A stretch of 64,000 bases of DNA from an uncultured Campylobacter sp. (GCA_934718785.1 CAKVAF010000009.1:14078-78077); one strand, 5' to 3'; shown: positions 29,475-38,312, numbered from the stretch's first letter. A program made the numbers and translations. The notes: generated by a model from the letters alone, not told the origin.

Positions 29475-29864
29475 TTGAGTTTTTTGGATGATAAACCCGA
29501 GCTAAATATAACGCCACTCGTTGATATTATGCTTGTTTTACTCGCTATTTTGATGGTTACGGCCCCAAGTATTACTTATGAAGAAAATATAAAATTACCT
29601 CAAGGCTCACAAAAAAACACTTCAAGCCCCACAGTTAAAAGTCTCATCGTCAGTATCAATAAAGATAAAGAAATTCTTATCAATAATAATAAATTTAGTA
29701 TGCAAGGCTTTGCGGATAATCTAGCCCTTTTAAAGCCGCAATTTAAGCTTGATGAGCCTGTTTTCATAAGAGCGGATAAAGCTCTTACTTATGATGATGT
29801 GATTTTTGTTTTAAGAACGCTTAAACAACTAGGCTTTGATAAAGTAGCCTTGCAAACTGAGTGA
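29475..29864 (+). CDS. tolR: TolR/ExbD-type protein
   Basis: This 129-residue protein has a single membrane helix with the functional aspartate in 'NITPLVDIMLVLLAILMV' (about 11-28) and a periplasmic domain ending 'KQLGFDKVALQTE'. The start is TTG with AAAGGA about seven bases upstream. It partners TolQ and is followed five bases later by a TolA-like gene. Confidence 0.92.
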   Translation: MSFLDDKPELNITPLVDIMLVLLAILMVTAPSITYEENIKLPQGSQKNTSSPTVKSLIVSINKDKEILINNNKFSMQGFADNLALLKPQFKLDEPVFIRADKALTYDDVIFVLRTLKQLGFDKVALQTE

Positions 29865-29868
29865 AACA

Positions 29869-30654
29869 ATGGCTAAAGACTATGGTATGGGCGGCTTTAA
29901 CGCCTTTTTACTTGCCTTTATCATTTATGCCGCTCTTATTTTTTTTGTGCTTTTTCATTTTAGCAAAGAAGAAATTTTAGCCCTGAAATACACAGACACA
30001 CCTGAATCTTTTATCGATGTGGATTTGGGCGAATTAAATGCGCTAAAGCCTGAAATCACGCACACGCCAACGCCACCCACTCCGCTCATCGAGATTAAAG
30101 AACCAGCGCAAGAAGAGAGCAAAGAAACGACAAATAAGGTTGTAAAAACCGAAGAAATAGAGCAGCAACAAAGTAATATCAATGAGCTTTTTGGCAATGT
30201 CAAAGACTTTCAAGAAGAAAAAAGCACCAAGGTGCAAAGCTCAGCAAAATCAGCACCCAAGTCTCAGCCTAAAATTCAAAATCAAGTGCAAAATTTATTT
30301 CAAAGCATCGATACAAATTTAAATCAAGAAGCGAGCAAGGGACAAGCTAAAGAGTCGCAAAAGACAGGCATTTATGATGAATTTCGTGGCAAAATCAGGC
30401 GCTTTTTAGAAGATAGGTGGCGTCTTTATGAAGCCAGTGGAAATTTTAAGGTTATGCTCGATTTTTATATAGATAGTAACGGAAATTTTGGCTATACTTC
30501 AGTCAGCAAAAGTCATAATAGCGATTTTGATAAAAAGGTGGATGAGTTTTTACGCGCTCAAAGTGGCAAATTTGTGGCTTATCCGCCAGATCAAAAGCAT
30601 TATCAGGGCAAGGCTGAGCTGAGTGATAAAATCAATGTAGGAGAACTCAAATGA
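29869..30654 (+). CDS. tolA: TolA/TonB-like energy transducer
   Basis: The 261-residue protein has one N-terminal membrane helix (about 12-30). A Pro-rich (HTPTPPTPL) and Glu/Gln-rich linker of about 120 residues follows, then a TonB/TolA C-terminal domain with 'GKIRRFLEDRWRLYEASGNFKVMLDFYIDSNGNFGYTSV'. It would span the periplasm between TolQR and Pal/TolB. The position before tolB supports TolA rather than TonB. Confidence 0.85.
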   Translation: MAKDYGMGGFNAFLLAFIIYAALIFFVLFHFSKEEILALKYTDTPESFIDVDLGELNALKPEITHTPTPPTPLIEIKEPAQEESKETTNKVVKTEEIEQQQSNINELFGNVKDFQEEKSTKVQSSAKSAPKSQPKIQNQVQNLFQSIDTNLNQEASKGQAKESQKTGIYDEFRGKIRRFLEDRWRLYEASGNFKVMLDFYIDSNGNFGYTSVSKSHNSDFDKKVDEFLRAQSGKFVAYPPDQKHYQGKAELSDKINVGELK

Positions 30655-31862
30655 AAAAAATTCTAATCTTCATGCTGCTTTTTTTAAGCCTTTTAAAAGC
30701 AGAAGAACCCATTTCTATCATCAATGAAAATGTGGCTTTGCCTAAGATTATCGTTAAGGATATTTCAAATTTAACAGATATTAATCTTAAGCGCAATTTT
30801 TACAATATCATTTTAAATGATTTGAAAGTAAGCTCAAATTTTGAAGTCATAGAAGCTTCGCAAAATCCTAGCGCGACAGGAAATTACACTTTTGAATTTG
30901 CTCTAAGCAAGCAAAATGAAGGGCTAAAGCTTGATGTTAATATCTATGCGGGCAGCAATTTAAAAAGCAAAAAAACTTATAATGTGCCAAGGGTGGTGTA
31001 TTATCCCTTTTTATCGCATACTGGCGTTAAAGACTCAGTTACAAATTTAGGCTTACCACCGATAGAATGGATGGATCATAAAATTTTAATCGCCAGAAAT
31101 GTTGGCGCAAAGCAAAGCGAAATCATTATGGCTGATTATACACTCACTTATCAAAGAGTGGTGATTAGGGGTGGATTAAATCTTTTTCCAAAATGGGCGA
31201 ACAAAGCCCAAAGCGCTTTTTACTACACCGCATACGATCATGAAAAACCGACCATTTTTAGATATGATTTAAACACAAACAAAGCCACGCGAATTCTTTC
31301 AAGCGGGGGTATGGCAGTGGTAAGCGATGTGAGCGAAGATGGCAATAAATTGCTCGTAACTTTAGCCCCACAAGATCAGCCTGATATTTATCTTTATGAT
31401 TTAAACTCAAAAAATTTAAGAAAAATCACAAATTATCCCGGCGTGGATGTCAATGGTAACTTTATTGAAGGAGATTCTAAGATCGTTTTCGTAAGCGATA
31501 GATTGGGCTATCCTAATGTATTTTTACAAAGCATAGGAAGCGCAAATGCCGAGCAGCTCGTCTTTCACGGACGCAATAATACAGCCGTTTCAACTTATAA
31601 AGACTTTTTGGTCTATTCAAGCCGAGAAGCCAATCAGCCCGGCGTTTTTAATGTTTATTTGATGAGTACAAAAAGCGATTATATCAGGCAAATGACAGCC
31701 AGCGGGAAAAATCTTTTCCCACGCTTTTCAAGCGATGGTGGCAGCATTGTTTATGTAAAATATTTAGGCGGACAAACCGCACTTGGCGTCATTCGTGTCA
31801 ATGCGAATAAATCTTTTCACTTTCCGCTAAAAGTTGGAAAAATTCAATCAATTGATTGGTAA
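30651..31862 (+). CDS. tolB: Tol-Pal system beta-propeller protein TolB
   Basis: This 403-residue periplasmic protein has a signal peptide (about 1-17), an N-terminal alpha/beta domain, and a C-terminal WD40-like propeller with repeats such as 'SEDGNKLLVTLAPQDQPDIYLYDL' and 'FVSDRLGYPNVFLQSI'. It binds Pal at the outer membrane. Its ATG overlaps the tolA stop. Confidence 0.93.
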   Translation: MKKILIFMLLFLSLLKAEEPISIINENVALPKIIVKDISNLTDINLKRNFYNIILNDLKVSSNFEVIEASQNPSATGNYTFEFALSKQNEGLKLDVNIYAGSNLKSKKTYNVPRVVYYPFLSHTGVKDSVTNLGLPPIEWMDHKILIARNVGAKQSEIIMADYTLTYQRVVIRGGLNLFPKWANKAQSAFYYTAYDHEKPTIFRYDLNTNKATRILSSGGMAVVSDVSEDGNKLLVTLAPQDQPDIYLYDLNSKNLRKITNYPGVDVNGNFIEGDSKIVFVSDRLGYPNVFLQSIGSANAEQLVFHGRNNTAVSTYKDFLVYSSREANQPGVFNVYLMSTKSDYIRQMTASGKNLFPRFSSDGGSIVYVKYLGGQTALGVIRVNANKSFHFPLKVGKIQSIDW

Positions 31863-31928
31863 ATTTATTTTAAATTTAATTATTTTTAGCTAAAATTAGC
31901 ATTCAAATCTTTTTGAAAGGAAGTTAAG

Positions 31929-32420
31929 ATGAAAAAATTTCTCTTAGTTTTTGTTGCAGTTTTTGCAATGATCATCAGTGGTTGTGCCTCTAAATCAGGC
32001 TCGACAACAGTTAGCGCAGACAGCTCTGCATCAGGTAGTAGCGGCGCATCAGGCGGTAGCGATACTTTTGGTGCTGGCTTAAATGCAGGTCTTGGCAAAG
32101 TCTATTTTGATTTTGACAAATACAACATCAAAGCCGATATGCAATCAGTTGTTAGCTCAAACGCTGACATCCTAAAAGGACAAGCAGGCAACACTCAAAT
32201 CACAGTTGAAGGAAACTGCGACGAGTGGGGAACTGATGAATACAACCAAGCTCTAGGCTTAAGAAGAGCAAATGCTGTTAAAAAAGCTCTCGTTACTTTA
32301 GGACTTGATGCAAATCAAATCGCTGTTAAAAGCTATGGCGAAACAAATCCAGTTTGCACCGAAAGAACTAAAGAATGCGACGCTTTAAATCGCCGCGCAG
32401 AAATCAAAGTAGGCTTTTAA
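31929..32420 (+). CDS. pal: peptidoglycan-associated lipoprotein Pal (Omp18)
   Basis: The 163-residue lipoprotein has a signal peptide with lipobox 'ISGC' (Cys about residue 20), a Ser/Gly-rich linker, then an OmpA-like domain: 'VYFDFDKYNIKADM', 'GNCDEWGTDEYNQALGLRRA' and 'NRRAEIKV'. It ties the outer membrane to peptidoglycan. A 66-base gap with GAAAGGA separates it from tolB. A C-terminal Cys pair is present (PVCTERTKECD). Confidence 0.96.
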   Translation: MKKFLLVFVAVFAMIISGCASKSGSTTVSADSSASGSSGASGGSDTFGAGLNAGLGKVYFDFDKYNIKADMQSVVSSNADILKGQAGNTQITVEGNCDEWGTDEYNQALGLRRANAVKKALVTLGLDANQIAVKSYGETNPVCTERTKECDALNRRAEIKVGF

Positions 32421-32426
32421 TCTTCT

Positions 32427-33356
32427 ATGAAAAAACTACTTTTTATGGTAGCCCTTGTGGCTACCACTTCTTTAAACGCAGAAGTTTCAGCCTTTAACGC
32501 TGGAAATATGACAGGAAATTCTTACGGACTCACCGCAAACGAGCAATTGCTTAAAGATAGATTAGATGAGCTTAACAATAATTATCTTCAAGCAGTCGCC
32601 AAAAACGATCAATTAAGCGAGCGCGTCGAAGGACTTACACAAAGCATTGAAGGCATAAATTCGCAATATGCCAAAAGCAATTCGAGATTATTTTCACTTG
32701 AAAGTAGCGAGCAAAATTTAAGCAGCGAGCTTCAAAGTCTGCGCGCCTATGTCGAAGAAAGCAGAGCCATTCAAGAGCGTAATAACAAGCAAATCAGGCA
32801 AGCTTTAAGCGAACTTTCATCCTTAATGCAAACTTATATCACAAACAAAGAAAGCAATGTATCTTTAAATTTAGAAGAAGCGCAAAAATTTGATTCTAAT
32901 TCAAGTTTAAATTTAGATGAAAATCAAAGCAAAGCAAATTTAAACTCCGATGAAAACAAAAGCGCAAATTTAACTCCAAAGTTTGATGAGTCGTGGAAAA
33001 AAAATGACTCAAAGAGTATTTTAGAAAGTGCGATAAAAGAATTTAATGCGAATAATTTAGAGCCTGCACAAGCTAAATTTGAATATCTGCTAGCTAAAAA
33101 CTACCGCAAAGCGCGTGTCAATTTTTATCTGGGTGAAATCGAATACAAGCAAAAAAACTACGCAAAAGCTATCAACTACTACAAAGAAAGCGCAAATATC
33201 TACTCCAAGGGCGATCATATGCCCGTGCTTTTATACCACACCGCAATCAGCCTTGATAAAGTGGGCGATACAAAAGCAGCCAATGGCTTTTACAAAGCCT
33301 TAAAACAGCAGTATCCAAACACCCCACAAGCCAAAGCCGCACCAAATCGCAAATAA
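32427..33356 (+). CDS. cpoB: CpoB (YbgF)-type cell-division coordinator
   Basis: This 309-residue periplasmic protein has a signal peptide (about 1-18) and an N-terminal coiled coil (about 38-130). A low-complexity Asn/Ser/Leu segment (about 142-185) contains imperfect repeats of 'SLNLDEN'. TPR repeats follow at the C-terminus ('ARVNFYLGEIEYKQKNYAKAINYYKES...'). CpoB links Tol-Pal to peptidoglycan synthesis. The gene follows pal after six bases, as usual. Confidence 0.9.
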   Translation: MKKLLFMVALVATTSLNAEVSAFNAGNMTGNSYGLTANEQLLKDRLDELNNNYLQAVAKNDQLSERVEGLTQSIEGINSQYAKSNSRLFSLESSEQNLSSELQSLRAYVEESRAIQERNNKQIRQALSELSSLMQTYITNKESNVSLNLEEAQKFDSNSSLNLDENQSKANLNSDENKSANLTPKFDESWKKNDSKSILESAIKEFNANNLEPAQAKFEYLLAKNYRKARVNFYLGEIEYKQKNYAKAINYYKESANIYSKGDHMPVLLYHTAISLDKVGDTKAANGFYKALKQQYPNTPQAKAAPNRK

Positions 33357-33372
33357 ATTTAAAGGAGAAAAA

Positions 33373-33936
33373 ATGGCCATAGAAAAAAATAGCGTTGTTT
33401 CAATGTTTTATGAGCTTAAAGACGCCAACACCGGCGAAGTTTTAGAATCAAATTTACACTCAGCCCCTGTATCTTTCATACTGGGTAAAAATCAAATTTT
33501 AGAAGGACTTGAAGAAGAAATCGCCAATCTTGATTGTCCCGCAGAAGCTGATATTATCGTTAAAAAGGACAAGGCTTTGGGCGATTATGATCAAAATGCG
33601 GTGCAAACCTTGCCAAAAGAGCAGTTTGCGGGCATTGACTTAAAGGTCGGTATGGAGCTTTTTGGCGAGGGCGAAGATGGCTCAAGCGTGCGCGTCATCG
33701 TCAAAGACATCAAAGATGATGAAGTGGTGATCGATTATAATCACCCTTATGCAGGCAGAGACTTGCTCTTTAGCCTTCATTTACTCGAGTCTCGCCCAGC
33801 CACCGAAGATGAAATTCTAACAGGAGTCATCGCAGGAAGCCATAGCTGCGGGTGCGGCGGACATGATGATGAAGAACATGGACATCATCATGGTGGCGGT
33901 TGTTGTGGCGGACATGGTGGATGTGGCTGCCATTAA
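33373..33936 (+). CDS. slyD: SlyD-type FKBP peptidyl-prolyl isomerase
   Basis: The 187-residue protein has an FKBP core ('VSMFYELKDANTGEVLES', 'GKNQILEGLEEEI', 'DYNHPYAGRDLLF') with the insert-in-flap domain. Its His/Cys/Gly-rich tail (about 155-187, many HH, CC and GCG groups) is expected to bind nickel or zinc. SlyD helps fold proteins and deliver nickel to enzymes such as hydrogenase. AAAGGAG precedes the ATG. Confidence 0.93.
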   Translation: MAIEKNSVVSMFYELKDANTGEVLESNLHSAPVSFILGKNQILEGLEEEIANLDCPAEADIIVKKDKALGDYDQNAVQTLPKEQFAGIDLKVGMELFGEGEDGSSVRVIVKDIKDDEVVIDYNHPYAGRDLLFSLHLLESRPATEDEILTGVIAGSHSCGCGGHDDEEHGHHHGGGCCGGHGGCGCH

Positions 33937-34075
33937 TGCAAAATAGAATTTTATAGAAGTTTAAATTTATAAATTTTATGATTATGTAGTAATTGCTAAA
34001 TTTGTGAGATATTCAATCTTGCTGATTTGTTGCAAGTGCGAATACTGCGTGACACCATAATTTAAGCAACTTTTG

Positions 34076-34194
34076 GCTAAGTGTTGAAAGTTTAAACGCG
34101 AGATGCTTTCGCCCATTAGAAAAAAATACGTCAGTATTTTAAGTTTCTAATGTGGCGAACCGCATTGAGAGTTTAAAGCTTTCATAAACTTAGC
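34076..34194. repeat. 119-base near-complete hairpin between slyD and fabD
   Basis: The 313-base gap 33937-34249 holds no gene but a very long stem. Pairing blocks from outside in are GCTAAGT/ACTTAGC, TGAAAG/CTTTCA, TTTAAAC/GTTTAAA, ATGC/GCAT, CGCC/GGCG, CATTAGAAA/TTTCTAATG and AAAATAC/GTATTTT, closing on a four-base loop GTCA. Roughly 42 base pairs form with small bulges. It could be a mobile mini-element or a structured RNA. There is no terminator-like T-run. Confidence 0.7.
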
Positions 34195-34249
34195 TTTAAA
34201 TTTAATTAAAATTCGATAAATTTAAAAATTTTTAAACCAAAGAAAAACA

Positions 34250-35176
34250 ATGAAAAAACTAGGCTTTATCTTCACAGGACAGGGCGCGCAGGCTCTTAAT
34301 ATGGGCAAAAGTTTTTATGAAAACTGCGCGAAATCAAAAGAGCTTTTAGAAAATGCCAGCGAGCATTGCAAAATCAATTTTAAAGCCCTATTATTTAGCG
34401 AAAATGAGAATTTAAACAAAAGCGAATTCACACAACCTGCTGTCATGCTTGCTTCTTTAATGGCGTTTTTAGCTTTTAATGAAACCATGCAAATCAAGGC
34501 TCAAATTGCCTTGGGGCATTCTTTGGGCGAGTTTTCAGCCCTAGCAGTGCGCGCTGGGCTAAATTATCTTGACGCGCTTTTGCTCGTGCATAAACGCGGG
34601 CAATTCATGCAAGAAGCGTGCAAAGACCTAGACGCAGGGATGATGGTGGTGCTTGGCTTAGATGATTTTAAGGCTGAAGCACTTTGCAAAGAAGCGCAAG
34701 TAAAGGGGCTTCAAATTTATGCGGCAAATTACAACTGCGATGGGCAAATCGTCATCGCAGGGCTTAAAAAGGACTTGCAAGCCAGCGAAGCAGCCTTTAA
34801 AGAAGCAGGCGCAAAGCGCGCTATGCTTTTGAATATGAATGTCGCCAGCCACTGCCCGCTTTTAGAGCCTGCAAGCCTTAAGCTTAAGGGACTTTTAGAG
34901 CCTATTTTAAGCGAGAATTTTCAAAGCGTGATTTCAAACGCCACTGCGAAGCCTTACAGCAGTAAAGAAGAAGCGCTCGATCTTTTGCCAAAGCAACTCA
35001 CCTCGCCCGTGCTTTACAAACAAAGCATTTTAGGCGTGCAAGATAGCGTGGATGCTTTCGTCGAATTTGGCTTTAATACCCTTAGCAATCTTAATAAAAA
35101 AATCACTCAAAAGCCTAGTTTCGCGCTTTTAAATATGCAAGATATTGAAAATTTAGTCAAAGAACTTGAAGGATAA
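34250..35176 (+). CDS. fabD: malonyl-CoA:ACP transacylase
   Basis: The 308-residue enzyme loads malonate onto acyl carrier protein for fatty-acid synthesis. 'FTGQGAQ' is at residues 8-14, the nucleophile is in 'GHSLGEF' (Ser91), and 'NVASHCPLLEPA' holds the catalytic His. It begins a run fabD-mtnN-TtcA-like with short gaps. Confidence 0.96.
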   Translation: MKKLGFIFTGQGAQALNMGKSFYENCAKSKELLENASEHCKINFKALLFSENENLNKSEFTQPAVMLASLMAFLAFNETMQIKAQIALGHSLGEFSALAVRAGLNYLDALLLVHKRGQFMQEACKDLDAGMMVVLGLDDFKAEALCKEAQVKGLQIYAANYNCDGQIVIAGLKKDLQASEAAFKEAGAKRAMLLNMNVASHCPLLEPASLKLKGLLEPILSENFQSVISNATAKPYSSKEEALDLLPKQLTSPVLYKQSILGVQDSVDAFVEFGFNTLSNLNKKITQKPSFALLNMQDIENLVKELEG

Positions 35177-35179
35177 AGA

Positions 35180-35869
35180 ATGAAAATAGCCATTTTAGGT
35201 GCAATGCCTGAGGAAATCACCCCACTTTTAGAGACTTTAAAAAGCTATGAAAAGCACGAATTAGCCAATAATACCTACTACAGCGCTAAATTTAAAGAAC
35301 ACGACTTAATCATCGCGTATTCAAAAATCGGCAAGGTCAATTCCACGCTTAGTGCTTCTTTAATGATAGAGCATTTTAAGGCGCAGACCTTGCTTTTTAC
35401 AGGTGTTGCAGGAGCTTTTAATCCTAATTTAAAAATAGGCGATTTACTTTGTGCGACCAAGCTTTGTCAATATGATTTGGATATCACGGCTTTTGGACAT
35501 CCTTTGGGCTTTGTGCCGGGCAATGAAATTTTTGTAAAAACGGATGAAAAGCTTAACGAGCTGGCTAAAAAAGTAGCTAGCGAACTTGGCGTGAAGCTAA
35601 ATTTTGGCATTATTGCAACGGGTGATGAGTTTATTTGCGATGAAGCTAAAAAGCAAAAGATAAGAGCCGAGTTTAACGCCGATGCTTGCGAGATGGAGGG
35701 AGCTAGCGTAGCCCTAGTTTGCGACGCGCTTAAAGTGCCTTGCTTTATCTTGCGCGCGATGAGTGATGAAGCGGGCGAAAAGGCTGAGTTTGACTTTGAT
35801 GAGTTTGTCATTAAAAGTGCTAAAATTTCGGCAAATTTCGTGCTTAAAATGTGTGAGCATTTGAAATAA
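35180..35869 (+). CDS. mtnN: 5'-methylthioadenosine/S-adenosylhomocysteine nucleosidase (aminodeoxyfutalosine nucleosidase)
   Basis: The 229-residue nucleosidase has 'GAMPEEI' at residues 7-13, 'GVAGAFNPNLKIGDL', 'EMEGASVALV' for ribose binding and 'AMSDEAGE' with the catalytic Asp. In Campylobacter and Helicobacter the same protein also acts on aminodeoxyfutalosine in menaquinone synthesis; that second role is inferred from family knowledge. It starts three bases after fabD. Confidence 0.94.
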   Translation: MKIAILGAMPEEITPLLETLKSYEKHELANNTYYSAKFKEHDLIIAYSKIGKVNSTLSASLMIEHFKAQTLLFTGVAGAFNPNLKIGDLLCATKLCQYDLDITAFGHPLGFVPGNEIFVKTDEKLNELAKKVASELGVKLNFGIIATGDEFICDEAKKQKIRAEFNADACEMEGASVALVCDALKVPCFILRAMSDEAGEKAEFDFDEFVIKSAKISANFVLKMCEHLK

Positions 35870-35882
35870 TTTTGGGGCAAAA

Positions 35883-36638
35883 ATGATTGATTTAAGCAAA
35901 AAGCTCATCCGCCAAGTCGCGCGCGCAAATGCTGAGTTTAAGCTCATTGAAGAGGGCGATAGAGTGCTTTTAGGACTGAGCGGGGGCAAGGATTCGCTAG
36001 CTCTAGCACATCTTTTAAAAAGAATGCAATCTCACGCGCCCTTTAAATTCGAGTTTGAAGCAGCGACTTTGAGTTACGGTATGGGCGAGGATTATTCGCA
36101 TTTGCACGCACACTGTGAAGAACACGCCATTATGCATAGCATTATTGATTCAAATATCTATGAAATCAGCGAAGATAGCATTCGTAAAAATTCCAGTTTT
36201 TGCAGCTTTTTTTCAAGAATGCGCCGCGGCGCACTTTACAGCTACGCGCTTGAAAAGGGCTTTAATAAACTTGCTATCGCTCATCATCTTGATGATGCGG
36301 CGGAGAGCTTTTTTATGAACTTCATTCACAACGGCGCGCTAAGAAGTCTCGCGCCCATTTACAAGAGCAAGCGCGGTATTACTGTCATTCGCCCGCTCAT
36401 TTTCGTGCGCGAAAGACAGCTAAAAGAAAACGCACTTAAAAACGCGCTTCAAGTCATAGGCAACGAATTTTGCCCGGGTATGAGGCTAAGCGAAAAAAAT
36501 GTCAAATTTCCCCACGCCAGAGAAGAGGCTAAAAAAATGCTAGCCAATTTAGAGCGGCAAAATCCTAAGCTTTTTACCAGCCTAAAAACTGCTTTTTCAA
36601 ATATACACAATGAAAGCTTTTTTAGCCGCGGGGCGTGA
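35883..36638 (+). CDS. TtcA-like PP-loop protein lacking one family cysteine
   Basis: The 251-residue protein has the ATP pyrophosphatase loop 'SGGKDS' (33-38) and the 'HHLDDAAESFFMN' block of the TtcA tRNA thiolation family. TtcA proteins usually have Cys-x-x-Cys in 'CSLCSRLRRG'; here it reads 'CSFFSRMRRG', so Cys107 is kept and the second Cys is Phe110. A further Cys (197, in 'EFCPGMRLSE') sits where the family has its third. The iron-sulfur site may thus be altered, and the substrate may differ from tRNA cytidine 32. Confidence 0.8.
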   Translation: MIDLSKKLIRQVARANAEFKLIEEGDRVLLGLSGGKDSLALAHLLKRMQSHAPFKFEFEAATLSYGMGEDYSHLHAHCEEHAIMHSIIDSNIYEISEDSIRKNSSFCSFFSRMRRGALYSYALEKGFNKLAIAHHLDDAAESFFMNFIHNGALRSLAPIYKSKRGITVIRPLIFVRERQLKENALKNALQVIGNEFCPGMRLSEKNVKFPHAREEAKKMLANLERQNPKLFTSLKTAFSNIHNESFFSRGA

Positions 36639-36670
36639 AATTTAGATACTTTTTTAAATTTAAAAAAAGC

Positions 36671-37027
36671 TGTCATTGTGAGTGTAGCGAAGCAATTTAT
36701 AATTTAATGCTAAAGCCCATTTTTAGATTATCACGTCTTGAGCGCGTTAAGTCTTGTAATGACAGGGTTTTGGGTTTATAAATTTGTGAATTGCCACGAA
36801 AATCCTTACGAATTTTCTCGCAATGACTGCACGAAAGTGCGTCATTGTAAATGGGCTTGTCCTCGTGGTAATTCATAATTTGCGCAGCTGTTTTCGTCAT
36901 TGCGAGAATGCGAAGCATTCGCGGCAATCTAAAATGAAATTTAAAAAAACTTCTAAACAAAGAAGTGAATTTTAAAAGGAATTTAAATCGCGTCATTGCA
37001 AGCGTGTTTGAGCGCGTGGCAATCAAT
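36671..37027. repeat. cluster of GTCATTGC-type palindromic repeats
   Basis: The 606-base gap 36639-37244 has no gene. It contains about five diverged units of roughly 27-40 bases at 36671-36697, 36789-36827, 36840-36876, 36895-36930 and 36991-37025. A typical unit starts GTCATTGCGAG, continues with a variable 'GCGAAGC'-like middle and ends GCAATCT/A or GGTAATTCA. Some units are in reverse orientation. The rest of the gap to 37244 is AT-rich leader for the next gene. Confidence 0.7.
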
Positions 37028-37244
37028 TTTAAATTTGAATATTTTAGAATAAGTTAAGATTTTTTTAAGAATATTAAATTGATTTTTAAGTTTTTTGTTG
37101 TTAAAATGCAGATAATATATCAAAAAGTTGATACAAAAATACTTGAATGGATATGACACAATAAAGATTGCTTGAGAGATGAATTTTTGAGATTTTAAAT
37201 TCTAAAAGCAAATTTTAAAATGAATTAAATTTAAAGGAAAAAAT

Positions 37245-37760
37245 TTGAAAAAAGCCTTAATTATCGTGGATTTTCAAAATGATTTTATAGATGGTTCTTT
37301 AGGTTTTAAAAAGGCTAAAAGCATTGAAAATTCGGTGTTTGAGCTTTGCAAGGGCTTTGATGGGGATTTGATTTTTACCTTGGATACTCATTTTAAGGAT
37401 TATCTAAGCACGAAAGAAGGTCTAAATCTGCCTATAATGCATTGTCAAAAGCTCACGCAAGGCTGGCAAATCAATGATAAAATCAAGCCTTTTTTAAAAA
37501 ATGCGGTAAAAATCTTTGAAAAATCAAGTTTTGGCAGCCTTGAGCTTGCGCAGTTTTTAAAAGAGCAAGATTATGATGAGCTTCATTTTGCAGGGCTTGT
37601 CTCGCACATTTGCGTTTTTCACAATATCATTTTAGCCTTTAATGCCCTGCCTAATGCAAAGCTTATTTTACACAAAAACGCCACCGCTAGCTTTGATGAA
37701 GCCTTGCAAAATCACGCTTACGAGCTTTTAAAAGCCTTTTGGGTCGAGCTTAGAGAATAA
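37245..37760 (+). CDS. isochorismatase/nicotinamidase-family cysteine hydrolase
   Basis: This 171-residue protein starts at TTG after AAAGGA. 'LIIVDFQNDFIDGSLG' carries the catalytic Asp9, 'FEKSSFGSLEL' the Lys, and 'GLVSHICVFHNII' the nucleophile Cys. The closest role is an amidase of the nicotinamidase or isochorismatase kind. At 171 residues it is shorter than PncA and lacks the usual metal-binding DxHxxxH, so I do not assign a substrate. Confidence 0.78.
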   Translation: MKKALIIVDFQNDFIDGSLGFKKAKSIENSVFELCKGFDGDLIFTLDTHFKDYLSTKEGLNLPIMHCQKLTQGWQINDKIKPFLKNAVKIFEKSSFGSLELAQFLKEQDYDELHFAGLVSHICVFHNIILAFNALPNAKLILHKNATASFDEALQNHAYELLKAFWVELRE

Positions 37761-37929
37761 ATTCTAAAAACAATTTTGCTTCATCTCAAGCTATAAGCCA
37801 CTCAATAACTTCTAAATTCTCATTTCTTTTGTCTTTAAAATTAAATCAATTTACTCGCGCCTTTTATCATTTCACGCCATAAAACTTAATTTTAGCTTAA
37901 AATTAAGTTTTATTGACAGGGGGCATTGA

Positions 37930-37935
37930 TATAAT
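37930..37935 (+). promoter_or_regulatory. -10 promoter upstream of small secreted protein
   Basis: GATATAAT lies 65 bases before the ATG at 38000, within the 239-base gap 37761-37999. A TTGACA at 37913 is too close (11 bases) to act as its -35. Campylobacter promoters often lack a -35, so this remains plausible. Confidence 0.45.
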
Positions 37936-37999
37936 TACAAAACTTTTCTAAGTAAATTTTATCGTTTATTTATAAAATTATTCAATTCAAAGGAGAAAA

Positions 38000-38182
38000 A
38001 TGAAAAAATTAGTTTTAGCTTTGCTTTTAGGGGTCAGTGTGGCGAGTATGGCACGAATTATTGAGGAAAATAAGTGCTACTATGAAAAAGACTATCAAGA
38101 GCAAATGCGATGCTATCAAGAATTACAGTTAGAACAACAAAGGCGAATGCAACAACGACAAATGCGACTGTATGGTTACTAG
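38000..38182 (+). CDS. small secreted Gln/Arg-rich protein
   Basis: The 60-residue protein has a signal peptide (about 1-18, ending ASMA) and a short mature part with two cysteines (KCYYEK, MRCYQE) and a Gln/Arg-rich tail 'QQRRMQQRQMR'. AAAGGAG precedes the ATG by six bases. It is of unknown function. It may be the stub of a longer Cys-rich Sel1-type protein, because a Sel1-like fragment follows at 38208-38312. Confidence 0.65.
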   Translation: MKKLVLALLLGVSVASMARIIEENKCYYEKDYQEQMRCYQELQLEQQRRMQQRQMRLYGY

Positions 38183-38207
38183 TCTTTGCATTCAAATCTA
38201 GTAAAAA

Positions 38208-38312
38208 GTGCTTCAAATTGACCAAGATTTGAAGCACGGAAAGTTTTATAAGAAAGCTTGCGATTTGGGCGATCAGCAAGGTTGTGATAGATACAGGGCT
38301 TTAAATCAATGA
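38208..38312 (+). pseudogene. remnant of a Sel1-repeat (Hcp-like) protein
   Basis: The frame contains 'FYKKACDLGDQQGCDRY' followed by a stop. That is the hallmark of one cysteine-paired Sel1/Hcp repeat (ACDLGDxxGC). No full-length gene or good start is present. It probably is the last repeat of a deleted gene. The remaining gap to 38607 is AT-rich. Confidence 0.5.

Noticed and set aside
36671..37027. Repeat cluster considered as a CRISPR array
   Set aside because: Units differ in length and sequence, occur in both orientations and have irregular spacing; no cas gene is present.
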